From contig NW_015622542.1 of the NCBI RefSeq assembly GCF_000835495.1, forward strand, positions 1,634,485 through 1,698,484: a stretch of DNA of 64,000 nt, written 5' to 3'. Under the pieces are notes generated by a model. That model was given only the letters and a program-made list of their open reading frames with translations. It had not been told where the DNA came from and searched no databases. The position numbers and the translations under genes were made by a program. Below are positions 11,109-22,603 of the stretch, one piece after another (the first letter of the stretch is position 1; each line of letters starts with the position of its first letter). Origin of the DNA: Cladophialophora immunda. Lineage: Eukaryota; Ascomycota; Eurotiomycetes; Chaetothyriales; Herpotrichiellaceae.

Positions 11109-11848
11109 CCTGGAGACCACTGATTTGGCTATAGGTCAACGAGTTGGAGTGACCGAAGTTTAGTTGCGAATTGACAAACGGTATAAACACAATTCTTCGT
11201 CGTCGGTGCGAGAACAATATCCTTTAAATTTACAATCCTGATTCTCGATCACAATTGACTTTGGTAATTAGTCAGCGCAAAGGCTGGATGGGAACTCTTA
11301 TCACTCTGTAGCTATGGCATGAATGGATCCTCTCTTGGCCAAACTAAGAGCAATCAGGATGACATTCCTTTTCTGGCTCGGCGCCCCTGCGGCAGGCATC
11401 CATGGATACGCAATTCCTCCTGCATTGCATTTGTTATGCCTGTTGTCAAAGCACGGAAAGGTTACTGTCTTGAGACTATCTGCCTGGGCGGTAAGCCAAA
11501 TTGAGTCGAGCCATTTGTACCGCTTGTCCAATGGCGGTACCGACAAGGTCGATTGCTTTCTCATCGCATTATACCGAGCTCCCGGAAAGGGACAGACTAT
11601 GTCTGAGCACGAATAAGAAACCCTCAACCGAGATTTCAAGCCAACCCGTTAATAAGCCTCTTCGTAATGTCTCCTTCTTATCTCTAGTCTATCCGTCAAG
11701 TCAAGAGAACATGCGGCCAGTTGTCTCCGGCTTCAAATACTGGGGGTTGGTGGTCGATCCACTTGTGTTCGGCTCTATGCTTCCAATGACACGTGGAAAT
11801 TTGCGCTTCAGCTCCACGTCGAGGCGCGACAGGGCGGGTGAGGATGGT
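11109..11848. other. Intergenic stretch, no supported gene
   Basis: 740 bp. Overlapping short frames at 11301-11639 on both strands show no family features. The part next to 11108 is the RidA-like promoter. Confidence 0.4.
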
Positions 11849-12814
11849 CTATAACGAAGCGCTCGGGTTAGGCTTGGGTCGCAGGATGCACTGCTGTGTC
11901 ATGGAAGCCACCATCCTGCCATTCTGGTCCCATAGCCTCGACTCCGCATAATTCCGTCCAACTCCGGCAGTCCGGGTCATCCGCTCTCGGAGATGCCAGC
12001 GCGTTGTATCGACATCGTTTACAAATATCCTGAGAGCGAAATCCAGCGTTGAGGCAGCACCAGCATCATGCATACCTTTATTGTTGTGTATCAGCGGCAT
12101 GAAAGACGGTCCAGCATCCATCATGAACGCCAGAGCTGCTAGGTGTTCGGCTGTCGAGGACAGAGGCTGCGTTGCTCGAAACCAATCCCCAGAGGTTTTG
12201 GAGGTGATTGGCAGGTGATCTTGTGTCGTTCGGATTTGCTTTGCCAATCCACCGAGAGTCTGCCCCCAGATTCCCTCGGGACAGAATCGATTTTCGAAGA
12301 ATGTGAGTAAGATGGAGGTGGCAGTGCGATAAGAACGGGCAGCTTCTTCGGTGATGTAGCCTTTCGACACAAGCTCTTCGGCTATTTTGTCCACCGACGG
12401 GCATTGACTGACGTCGCTGTATCGAGTCTCTGGGGGCGCTGAGTATTCCATCATTGCTGGTTCACTGACGTGGAAGTCAGCCTGCAGCGTCATACAGAGC
12501 CGCTGTTCTCCGTTCGGAAGGCTCTGGGATATTTCCACCCTCCGAGTCGCGAATGTTCTCGTGTCTCGCAACCGCTGGACTCGACATGTCAACCTTTGAT
12601 CTGTCCTTGATGGCCCAAGAAAGTGTCCGAGGACTGAATAGAGATTGTAGCCGGGCTTCACAGTGCGAAATGCAGCGTGGACACCAACGCCTATTGTACA
12701 TCCACCGTACGCAATTGGCAGTTGATTCCCTCCTCGAGCGGGTGGAAACAGTGAGATAAACTCATCCGGACCGGTTTCTTCGACACCGATTTGTTCCGCC
12801 AGAGTGGTCGCCAT
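11849..12814 (-). CDS. Acyl-CoA thioesterase, double hot-dog (TesB/ACOT8 type)
   Basis: Single exon, 321 residues from the ATG at 12814 (the frame is open further but only from a GTG). The N-terminal hot-dog has the YGGCTIGVGVHAAF helix and the LGHFLGP strand. The C-terminal hot-dog has ASTLDFALRIF and ends with GRMVASMTQQCILRP, which matches the conserved GxLxAS..Q motif. It hydrolyses acyl-CoA to free acid and CoA. Relatives are mostly peroxisomal, but the C-terminus here (ASL) is not a standard PTS1. It lies between the RidA-like gene and the acyl-CoA dehydrogenase, in line with a short- or branched-chain acyl-CoA pathway. Substrate length is not predictable. Confidence 0.9.
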   Translation of the reverse strand: MATTLAEQIGVEETGPDEFISLFPPARGGNQLPIAYGGCTIGVGVHAAFRTVKPGYNLYSVLGHFLGPSRTDQRLTCRVQRLRDTRTFATRRVEISQSLPNGEQRLCMTLQADFHVSEPAMMEYSAPPETRYSDVSQCPSVDKIAEELVSKGYITEEAARSYRTATSILLTFFENRFCPEGIWGQTLGGLAKQIRTTQDHLPITSKTSGDWFRATQPLSSTAEHLAALAFMMDAGPSFMPLIHNNKGMHDAGAASTLDFALRIFVNDVDTTRWHLRERMTRTAGVGRNYAESRLWDQNGRMVASMTQQCILRPKPNPSASL

Positions 12815-13088
12815 CGTTATGCTCCTTGCGAAGTCTATCACTCTAATTCCTGAACCACCTGAAATCCAAAATCTTCAAGAAGACGACGTACAATGAAGTT
12901 GAATCGCGACGACAGGTGTTTTCAGCCGAGGCTCGGCAACGGCTAACCAAAATGGAAAAGCTCACTTGAGCTGGAGGCCCCCTTTTCCCCCTTATTGACC
13001 GAGATCTACTCGGTATCTCGAACTTCATCAGAACAGATACCAGGTACGAAGGCAGAAGCAAAAGGGATGCGAAACTAGCCATGGCTTC

Positions 13089-13529
13089 TTATTTTGCAAC
13101 ACGGTAAACTCTCACAGTTCGCTTGAAATGGAAGTCGCGATCCACACTCCGCATCAATCCTTCAATGTGCAGAGTTTGAGCAATACGGAATCGACATCCT
13201 GACAATTCAATTTGCAGTCCCGCCTCTCCGTTGCGGGACGTGCCGACAGTCGGCAATGAATCGTAAACGTGGTTGATGTATAACCCACCTGTGTTCGGAA
13301 ATTCCACTCGAGAGACTCTAATTGCAAGGTCTCCAGGTACAAGTCTCGAGCTGAGGCCTTCGTATGCCGCAGTCGCTAGATATGCCGAGCGAAAGTCTTT
13401 GTCAAACAATGAGTATCCTTTTCGATTGCTGATCCCCTTGGTTGGGAAATGCCAGGAGCCATCATTTTGTTGACTGACGCCCAGAATGCCCTTTGCGCCA
13501 CAGCTTTCGTTGTGACGGTAAACTCGCAT
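13089..13529 (-). CDS. Hypothetical protein, possibly a 3' exon
   Basis: An ATG-initiated open frame of 146 residues. It is rich in basic residues and beta-strand-like segments, with no signal peptide, no membrane segment and no motif I recognise. A stop codon lies 24 bases upstream of the ATG, but an acceptor-like CTAAAGTTAG also precedes it, so it might be the last exon of a longer or decayed gene. It lies 274 bp upstream of the thioesterase on the same strand. I cannot assign a function, and it may not be a gene. Confidence 0.33.
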   Translation of the reverse strand: MRVYRHNESCGAKGILGVSQQNDGSWHFPTKGISNRKGYSLFDKDFRSAYLATAAYEGLSSRLVPGDLAIRVSRVEFPNTGGLYINHVYDSLPTVGTSRNGEAGLQIELSGCRFRIAQTLHIEGLMRSVDRDFHFKRTVRVYRVAK

Positions 13530-15040
13530 GGAACAACATGGTATCGTCTAACTTTAGGAATATTGCCCTGGTGCTGACTTGTCCAGAATCACAGCACCCA
13601 TAGGGCGTGCATTTCCAAACCAGGATTGACAGGAGGATTTTGAACGGGCTCACCATATTTGTGCAACATCGTCGCCTTCGTGTGGTCTTCTTCGCCCCCG
13701 AAGGCTCACATCAAATTATATCGGAAGACTTTTTGGCACTGTTGATGGGCAGACATATACCGAACATATTGATATTGGCCTAAATGGACAGAGTAGGTAC
13801 ACCGCTGTCGTCACAGGAGAAGAAAGTGCCGCCCGGGCGTTGAATTTGTGGAGGCTTATCTCGGTCATCTTGGGTTGTGGGTAGGAGATCTCAAAGCTAG
13901 CGTTGACATATTGTGCATTTGGCAAGACGAGCCATCGGTAGGTCTGTCAACTGCAAAGCTGTAAGACTATTCCCGGGGTTGCGCATTCGGATGGATCTCA
14001 CATTGACGGAATGTCTCATGGCTGCCGCTTGCCGTGGATCTCGCCAGAGCCAGATAAGACTGTGGGGAAACGTGAGCTCGACTTGGTTCTGAGAGATTGA
14101 GGTGCGCTATTGGGCTGGAGATAGGACCGGACAGTGAAGAATCAAATCTGTTCGTGTGGCAGCAATTCTCCAGCCAAGAAAATCAACGAGGTGACAACAA
14201 CTGTCCCGTTCTCACTTACGTCCTTCCCTTCCCTCCTTCTCTCACGCACATCACAGTACACTTGTACAAGACAATTTCATAACATCCACTACTGCCCCGA
14301 GGGTGCCGCCCTCCAGGCCGTTAGACTCACAGGGTGGTCGCTCGCACGAGGGTTCGGTACTGGTGCAGAATAATGGAAGAAGCCTCGAGCAGAGATCCGG
14401 CCGAGCGCAGTCTCGAGCTCCGAGCATCTTGCAGGCGGAGCCAGAGATGGCAAACGCACTCTTCCTCACGAGAGTTGACCAGGACCAAGCATCATCACCA
14501 CGAAGAGACTTGGGTTCTCAGGGCAGATTGAATGCGCTACAGCCAGCGAAGGCCACACAGTGGTTACCGTACCGGCCCCGTCCCTGAAATGCGGACCACC
14601 ACTAAAGAGACGGGAAGTCGACTCACTCAAAACGACTCTCCTTGATTCCGGATGTCCAAATTCAGAGAGTGTTCGGATCGAAGACCTGAAAATGGTGAAG
14701 CAAGGGGCAGGCAGCTGCTCCGAGCAAGGCGCCGAGGAACATCTGTTGTCCTTTCTACTTCACACAGCTGTCACTGAGAAATACAGGCTTTCCAATCGTG
14801 CTTCTGCAACGAAGACGACCTCCAATGGACACGGTCGGGGAAAAGTCCGCGAATTAAAGAGCAAAAGGTGAGGAACACACTCTCAAGTCACGTTGTAGTT
14901 CCCGGTAAACACGATGCTGCGTGGCCAGGCTGCAGTTTCAGGAGACGTCAAGGCTATTTTTTGCTCTATCCGGCGTTACTAACGTGCTGCTCGGAAACCA
15001 ATGAGCCAACGCTGTCAGGGCTCGGGGGTCCATAGTATAC
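13530..15040. other. 1.5-kb stretch without a convincing gene
   Basis: Short overlapping frames on both strands (for example 14303-14587 and 14560-14871 plus) show no domain or splice continuity. It could hold remnants of a lost gene or only regulatory DNA. Confidence 0.4.
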
Positions 15041-17103
15041 CTAAAGTTTAGGGCGCGATGTATATCTATCTTGTGCCCGATAGCCTATCGCAGAACCTTC
15101 AGGCAGGTCGACTTCCCAGACTATTCGGCAGTCCCAGTTGATCTTGTCCCTATCACTGACCGCCAACTCACGCTCCGACGCTTTGACCACGTTCGAAAGA
15201 TGGAAATCGCCTATGTTTCCTTCGCCTTCGAGGATCCAGCGTCGCGCGATCTCCATTGCGGTCGGATTCGCGTCTCTTGTTGCGTCAAGCGCAAGCAACA
15301 CGCCCGCCACAAGCCACGCGAGGGTGAACATCAACTGCCGGCCCATGGCGAGAGCAGAGACCAAGTCATCACGCTTTCCGTCCAGGATCTGGAAATATTC
15401 GCTCCAAGCCCGGCCGAGCCTCCTTCTCAGCTCGGCATCTTCAACTCGCGAAATCGCCTTGTCCATCCAAGCGCCGAAAGCAGATAGATGTCGTCCGTTC
15501 TTGTTCAGAAGATGCCTGACCACCTCACTGCTCAACACGTTGGTGGTGCCCTCCCATGTCATGTTAGCTGCTGTGTCACGCATGAGGCGCGAGATATTGA
15601 ACTCCGGCTCGTCGGGCTCATCCATATATCCGACGCCGCCCATGGCCTCCTGACATTCCTGCAGCGAAAGGGTGCCAGTCTTGCAGATCACAGCCTTGGC
15701 CGTCGCAGTCAGAGTCCTCAGGATGATCTCGGTCTGCTCCCCGGGAGATGGCAGGGGCACGTAGCCCTTTCGTTGAATATGCTCAGGTGGGAACCCATTG
15801 TCAGCGAAACTCAGCAGTGCGGTGGTGAAGAATGCTAGTTGGAGAGCGCCTCGGTGCTTCACTTCCATGTTCGCCAGCATTCGGAGGTGCATAGGAAACG
15901 TCCACAACGGCTGATCGATCGTGGTTCGGATTTTGGCGAAGCTTTTCGCGATAGCCATGCCCCGACGCCAGCAGGACAGGGCGGTAATAAAATTGTGGGT
16001 TCTGGTGACATTCAGAAGAAGTGCGATGGTAGCGATTCCGCGGTCTAAGGGACCGATAAGATGTGCTCTCACGTTGTTGAGTTCCAATTCGGCCGTCGGA
16101 AGTTCTTTGGTGCCCATTTTGTTCTTGAGACGATGAATGCGGACACCGTTTGTGACCTGCTGTCTTTTCCCGTCTATATCCACAGTCCTTCTGGTTGGCG
16201 CGACAAAGAGACTGAGCTGACCGGATTCTGTTTTGGCGAGAATAAGAGCCATGTCGCAGTCGGTAGCAGAGGAAAAGAACTTGAACCCGGACACAAGGTA
16301 GTCTCCTTCTTCAATGCTCCCGTAGCGCCCTGTCTTGTTGGGCAGCGGAGAATACACGGCGACGGTCTCAGAGTTCTGCACATCGCTGCCACCTGGTCTC
16401 TCGGTCATCCACTGAGACGAGATCCAATTCCCTTCTCGCGCGATGAGTAGACGATAAATCTCGTGAAACGGATGATCGGCAGGCACTGAGCTCAACTGTT
16501 TCGACACGAGCCGTGCAGCTCCGCTAGTCATTGAAACTGGGCATGAGTATACCGCGGACGAGGCAGAGAACGTATAGTTACTACGGCGTTGTTAGTGATT
16601 TCCTTAGCAGGCAGAGTATAAGACAAGACTTACAATGCATGTTGGACGAGCCTCCGATACTCTTTGAATTCTTCTTCGTAGCCGAGTGCTATCACTCTGT
16701 TGCCCATCAGGCCGTGTCATCGAGATACTTGGACGACGGCTTACCCATTTTTCGACCCCCATTTTCCCAATTCCTTCCACCCGTGGCTGGTGACCAACCG
16801 ATCATATGGGTAACGAGCACCCCACACATTATGAGTCTTGACGTATGGCTGCTGCGACTCGGCGTTTGATATCAATTCATTGATCTCTGGTGAGATGGCC
16901 TCCTCCGCAAACTTGGTGAGACGATGATTGACGACCTCGAGGACATGCGGTGGGAGGTACCATTCGAGAACCCGTTTATACGACTCGTCCGACGTGAAAG
17001 GATTCTCCAGAGCAGGCGGAGCTAAGACAAAGCCACTGTCTACGGTGGAAGGCTTGAGAGGAGACATACTTTCAATCTTGCCGGTGATGGTCCAACCGTT
17101 CAT
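15041..17103 (-). CDS. Acyl-CoA dehydrogenase, AidB/ACAD11 type
   Basis: Exons 17103-16745, 16696-16634 and 16580-15041; 653 residues (641 if the ATG at 17067 is used). The N-terminal helical domain carries GFVLAPPALENPF. The central flavin-binding part contains MTERPGGSDVQ, equivalent to the conserved TEpTGGSD loop. The C-terminal part has QEAMGGVGYMDE followed by RLMRDTAANMTWEGTTNV, the hallmark of the AidB branch. These are FAD enzymes that dehydrogenate acyl-CoA or act as acyl-CoA oxidase-like proteins. The last three residues are PKL, a weak PTS1-like tripeptide. It is head-to-head with the CoA ligase at 17465 across 361 bp. The frame remains open upstream to about 17382, but that part is low-complexity and is taken as leader. 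Confidence 0.9.
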
Positions 17104-17464
17104 TCGCAGAGTTGGAGGTTGTTTGCCCACATTAAATGCTCCCTTTGCATTCTGCGCAGCATCCCGAGGTGCCGAACGGCGCCGTTGAAAGCCTAGCGCG
17201 CGATCTGTTCTCGGCGTTTGGAGGGTCACGTCACATGGACAGACATCTACTTGAGCCTTTGGAGAAAGAGACCTTTTTCCCTGTATGGCCGTTACTCGGC
17301 GTAAAACGGCGAAAGGTAAGTAGCTGATGGAGGCGTACCCGAGCATAAACATCAATGCTTCAAACACTGCATGACTTCTCATATCGGCTCTGAGTTGAAA
17401 TATTGCCAGTGAAGAAACTTAGCTCTATGTTTGTTGGTCACTGAAAGCTCCGGTGACTATCAAG
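17104..17464. promoter_or_regulatory. Shared divergent promoter, dehydrogenase / CoA ligase
   Basis: Only 361 bp separate the two start codons, so both genes probably share regulatory sites. I did not find a convincing repeated motif by eye. Confidence 0.5.
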
Positions 17465-19630
17465 ATGGCTGCTTCTAGAGTGAACAATGTCTTGCCTTCC
17501 CAACATGAATTTCAATACCAGGCAACGCAACTTACACCAATCTGGAAGCCGACAATTCCTGCCAGTGAGATACCCATGAACATTTACAGAGCGCATATCA
17601 ACAAGAAATTCAATCTCCAGTTGAAAGACTCTCACGAACTGCAGGAATGGAGCGTGACAGACCCCCAGGCTTTCTGGATTGATCTCTGGGACTGTGTGGG
17701 CTTGATACCTGCGTTACCTCCTGGAATAAAGCATGCTTACAACCCAGCCATTCCTATATCGGAGATCCCGCCATTCTTCGAAGGAGCATCGATCAACTAC
17801 GCGGAAAACGTGCTGACCCAACCACTGGTTGACGACCGGAGCCCTGCTCTGATCGGGTTGAGGGAAAGTCAACACCTCAATGGTGAGGTCTGGACATGGT
17901 CAATGTTGCGAGAAAATGTGCGAAGAATCAGGAGCGCTCTCGTCAGAAGTGGGGTTCAAAGAGGTGATAGAGTGGCTGCTCTGATATCTACCTCAGTCTG
18001 GTCCGTTGCCTTGCTCCTTGGCTCGGCGAGCATTGGGGCCATCTTTACTTCGATTGCTCCGGATCTTGGGCTTGAGGTACGACCCTGCGAAAAGAGCCTT
18101 GGGGCGATTCTAACTCTTTCAGGGATGTATATCTCGACTACAACAAGTACAACCATCTATACTGTTCGCCGATAGCCACTGCACCTACAAAGGTCAACAG
18201 CGGTCCAATGCTGCCAAGATTTCTGCCATACTGAAGCTACTCAAACCAAACCCAGAGCTATTTGTCGTACCCACGGGACCTACGACGACGTTCCAGCCGC
18301 TATCAGACTTCTTGAACAGGTCGAAAGACGGGGACGAACTAGAATTTGCCAGGCTCCCGTTCACAACACCTCTTTACATTCTATACTCCAGCGGGACCTC
18401 GGGTCCCCCGAAATGCCTTGTGCATAGTCACGCGGCTATCATACAGCATAAGAAGATCGGAAAGCTTCACAATTCCCTGAAGCCGGGAGAAGTTGTCTTC
18501 CAGTACTCGAGTACGTCGTGGGTCCTCTGGAACATTATGGTCGGCCACTTAGCCATGGGGACTACTCTCATCCTCTATGACGGGTCTCCTACCTGGCCAG
18601 AGCCTCAGCGCATGCTTGAAATTGTCGAAAAGTTTAGAGTGAACTACTGGGGCGCCTCGCCAAAGTACCTCAAAGAGCTGGAATCGACAAGGTGTCTGCC
18701 CAAGGCCGATTACGATCTTTCGAGTCTGCGAATGGTGCAGACCGGAGGCTCTCATCTTGCTTCAGACCAGTATTACTGGTTTTACAAAGTCTTTCCCTCC
18801 GGCGTGCATCTTACAAGTGTGACTGGAGGGACGGACTTGGTGACTTCCTGGTGTGGAACCGATCCTGCTGGTCCGCTTTTCCCAGGAGAAATCCAAATGC
18901 CCATCCTCGGACACGATGTCGATATAGCAGATCCGGTTGATGGTCGTTCTATCAAGCACAGTGGCGAAGCGGGAGAATTTGTCTGCCGAAAACCATTCCC
19001 ATCGATGCCTGTCTACATGTGGGGCGATACAAAAGGCGAAAAGTACCGAGCATCGTATTTCAGTCGATACTCGTTCCCCTGTTGGGCGCAGCATGATTGG
19101 GCGAGTGTCAACCCTGCCACCAAGGGGTGGATAGTGCATGGGAGAAGGTACATTATACGCTCTCTACTAAGTTTCATAATACTGACTTGGATAGTGACGG
19201 CGTTCTTAACCCACAAGGCATACGATTTGGCTCCGCAGAGATCTACTCCATCACGGAAGCGGCTCCTTTCTTAAGCACGATCGCCACCACCCTTTGCGTT
19301 GGTCGAAAGAGGCATGGTCTTGACTTTGACGAGTCTGTGTTTCTTTTCGTCGTCATGCGTGCTGGCCACCCATTTACCAACCATTTGGAGCGACTACTGA
19401 AGGACACTATCCGCAAGTCCCTCAGCGCCAGGCACGTTCCACGGTTTGTGGTCGAAGTGAGGGAGATTCCGATGACTTCAAATGGAAAGAAGGTCGAGAC
19501 TCTTGTCAAAGAGGTCATTTCTACCGGGAAGATGCCACGGACGATAAGTTCCACTGTGATCAATCCAGGGTGTCTGCAAGCATTCCAGCATTTCTACCAT
19601 CTCGAACCACAAGAGCGCGCAAGGCTATAA
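17465..19630 (+). CDS. Acetoacetyl-CoA synthetase-like acyl-CoA ligase
   Basis: Exons 17465-18076, 18123-19147 and 19195-19630; 690 residues, typical for this family. The N-terminus has the ACAS-N type segment (about 30-90) with WIDLWDCVG and GASINYAENVL. The AMP-binding P-loop LYSSGTSGPPK is at 292-301. VTGGTDLVTSW and the C-terminal GRSDGVLNPQGIRFGSAEIY hinge identify the acetoacetyl-CoA synthetase branch; the acyl-lysine motif NGKKVE is near residue 640. Reaction: acid + ATP + CoA to acyl-CoA + AMP + PPi, with acetoacetate the best-known substrate. The protein ends in ARL, a PTS1-type signal, unlike the cytosolic animal enzyme. The usual HGDW segment reads AQHDW here. Divergent from the dehydrogenase. 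Confidence 0.93.
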
Positions 19631-20277
19631 GAGCGTGCCGAGACTATAGATTTTTCTTACGGCATCTTGAAATCTTCGGCTACGATGAATAGACACTGTC
19701 CTCTTTCTATCGCTTTGCTGTCTCGCGATAAACCACATGATTTAGTCGCGGCTATCTTTTGTGGCCAAGTCGATGGCGATATAGAGGCGGAAAGGCTTGC
19801 CATCGCAGCGAGGGGTAGCTTTGGTCAATCTATATTCAAATATCCTGCTCCTCTCCATGTAAATGTGCCCCAAATGGGTCTCTCATACTAGTCTCAACAC
19901 TCGAGACCCAGGCGTTTGTAGGTTTTCTTGAAGTGGTTGGGAATTACCGGCAGGAATCTATTAGACAAACGTCCTTCGGCAGTATCTCCAGCTCTACACG
20001 ATGCAACTCGCTACTTCTTCAGTTTTTACGTAGCACGGCGTAACTTCCGATTCTACCAGCGACGTACAGTTTGAAAAAGGAGACGACATCTCATAAGTTT
20101 TGATTCCAGCCAAGACATTTGAGGGCGAAACTTGAACAAATGTGTACCTCGTATTGTCTCGGCTCGTAATGCCGAAACCCCACACTGGGGAGGGGAGCTT
20201 GGAGGAGATAATGTCGGCTTCGGCACTTGAACGTCTTCTCTACATCAGCTTCGTGCTCCGAGACAAACGCGACACAG
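19631..20277. other. Intergenic stretch, no gene seen
   Basis: 3' flank of the ligase and promoter of the Zn2Cys6 regulator. The short frames here lack any family feature. Confidence 0.5.
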
Positions 20278-22315
20278 ATGTCAGCGTCCACCAGGATCAA
20301 GAAAGCATGTGACATATGCCATCGAAGAAAGGTAGTAGATACACAACGCTAGAAGGTGTTTGGCTGCGTAAACTGATGACAGAATCATTCAGATCAAATG
20401 TGACTTCAGCTCGTGCCATCAACCATGTACCAATTGCAGATTGGCAGGCCTTCCATGCAAACCACATCAAAGAAAGCGTCCCCGATACTTATCAACAAGC
20501 CACACAAGCCCACAGAGCCAGGAAGATTCTACCGAGCGCCATGGCGATGAAGCATCAGCGCCAACACCGGGGCGGAATTTCCAGCCCTTTACTGTGGCAC
20601 ACAACCAAATCCAAATCCCATTCGACCGGTCTGAAACGCAGTGGGGGAGCGCGGATATCGGGGTAGCAGCAGAGAAACTGGCAGACAGATCTCACAGAGA
20701 AAGCATCGAATCGCCTGAATATGTGGCAACGACGGAAAGCCACGTGGGCAGAAGTGACTACATTGGGAGCGACGACATCAGGTTTCGCGAGGAAATGGCG
20801 CAGGTCCAGAGTGACACTTCGCGACTCTCCCAGACGGACTCTGAACTACTGCGACTGCAAAACGCATTCGAGTTACCGCGGAGGTCTGTACTCGCCAGTC
20901 TCATCGACAGCTACTTCAAGTATTGTTCTCCGTGGACTCCTGTCCTGGAGCCTCCGGAGGTGGAAGAACTCCAGGCCAATGGGACCTCGCCTCTCTTACT
21001 AAACGCCGTACTTCTGGCCGGTAGCAGGGTCGCATCGAGCGATATTCTATCGGCTTCCGCCGAGGATTTCTACCGGAAAGCGAGGTTGCTGTTCATCTTG
21101 GGTCACGAAAGAGACGCCCTTACCTCCATCATCGCTGTTACATTGCTTCAATGGTACAATCCGACAGGCCCAGAGCACATCTCAACTAGCACGAGTGGGT
21201 TTTGGGTGCGCATCTCGGCTGGATTGGCGTACCAAATCGGACTTCACAAGGAGCCCGCCACGCAAAAGGACAGGTCCCTGCGTCGCAGGCTATGGTGGTC
21301 AATTGTGGTAAGTGTTTGTCGCATCGATATGCCCTTGCCGCTTGTTGAACACTGGCAGTGTCGCGATGATGTTATATCTATAGGGACGGGGCGACCTAGG
21401 ACAATCAACCTAGACGACAGTGACGTCCTCCCTCTAACCACTCACGATTTTCCGAGTACAGACACAAAAGCGCGCCTGTTCATGGCATTTTCTGGTATGA
21501 TTCGTCTTCTCGCAGATCTAACCGAAAACATTCGGCGGAAGACTATGACCGAGAGAATACAGACCTCCTTAGAGAATGCCCTTTACCGCTGGATCAAAAG
21601 TTTGCCGGTGGAATTTCAACTCTTTCAAGGATCACCGAAAACGCTGGGACCCTACAATTTCGAAGGAAGGCAGCTCCTGATCCCCTATTTTGTGTTTCTG
21701 TTTATCTTGGCTCGACATTCGGCTTCGCGAAAGCAGTCCATCCGTATGTCATTCGTGGCGTCCTCTTTTGTGGCAGGAATATTCGAGGATCTCCTGAACA
21801 GAGGCGAGCTCTGTCACTGCGGGCCGGTATTTACCTTTTACGCTTTTGCAGCCGGTCTCGCCCAGGTCTTGGCCTTCCGGTACAGCTCTCTCGTTTCGAC
21901 CGCCGAAGAATCATTGTCCATCATCCAATCATCCCTGACAGAGTTGAAGAAGAAATGGGGTTCCGCAGAGGGTGCCCTGGCCGCTTTGGCAGAGATGAAG
22001 AGGCTCACACTGCGGAGTTCAAGCCTGGGTGCTGTACCCGACTGTGATGTTGGAAGGCTGGCCCCCTTTGTTGAGGATTTTGGTCCCGAGCTCTGCAGGC
22101 AGTACCAGCTCTTGGAACAGCATGCTTCCGCGACGGAAGCTCTTCCTCCACTACCATCGCTGCACTCAAGCTCGGTCTCCATCAATCTGGTTGATGACTA
22201 CCAACCATCGGATCCGCAAGATCTCGGGGCTGGGCAGAGCAACCCATTCTTCAGCGACTTGGATCCTTTTGGAAGCTGGATAGACGACTTGGAACTAGGT
22301 CTGATCACTCGTTGA
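20278..22315 (+). CDS. Zn2Cys6 fungal transcription factor
   Basis: Exons 20278-20331, 20393-21307 and 21359-22315; about 641 residues. The short first exon codes the start of the zinc cluster, and the 61-nt intron splits it after residue 18. The joined product has Cys11, 14, 21, 30, 33 and 40 in Zn2Cys6 spacing, with an additional Cys26. The second intron (21308-21358, 51 nt) keeps frame and contains no stop, so it is easily missed; removing it restores the conserved WWSIV..RDD..S...GRP segment of the fungal transcription factor domain. The C-terminus is acidic and hydrophobic (FFSDLDPFGSWIDDLE), like an activation domain. It sits between the ligase and the permease/amine oxidase pair and may control them. 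Confidence 0.88.
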
Positions 22316-22603
22316 AAATCTGGATTGACTTCGCGAGAGCAGTAGGTCAGGAAGAGATCTTGCTTCAGAGCAACCTATATGATGGCAGGTGGCCAGAGTT
22401 TTCTCTGGCCGCTCCCATATATGCGAGCTAATTGTCATTACACTCAATGCACAAGCATCAACCGAGGAGAGTGCTAAACTGCGAAGCCATTTCTCCTTCT
22501 AATGGAGATCGTTCCAAGCACGTTATGTAATTTTCGTTCCCAACCCCTTTAATGCCGTGTTTGCGGACAGCCACCACCAGCATCACTGAGGCACTTGTTT
22601 CTT

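Noticed and set aside
17104..17382. Longer N-terminus for the acyl-CoA dehydrogenase
   Set aside because: The open frame is low in conserved features; homologous-looking sequence begins only near the ATGs at 17103/17067.
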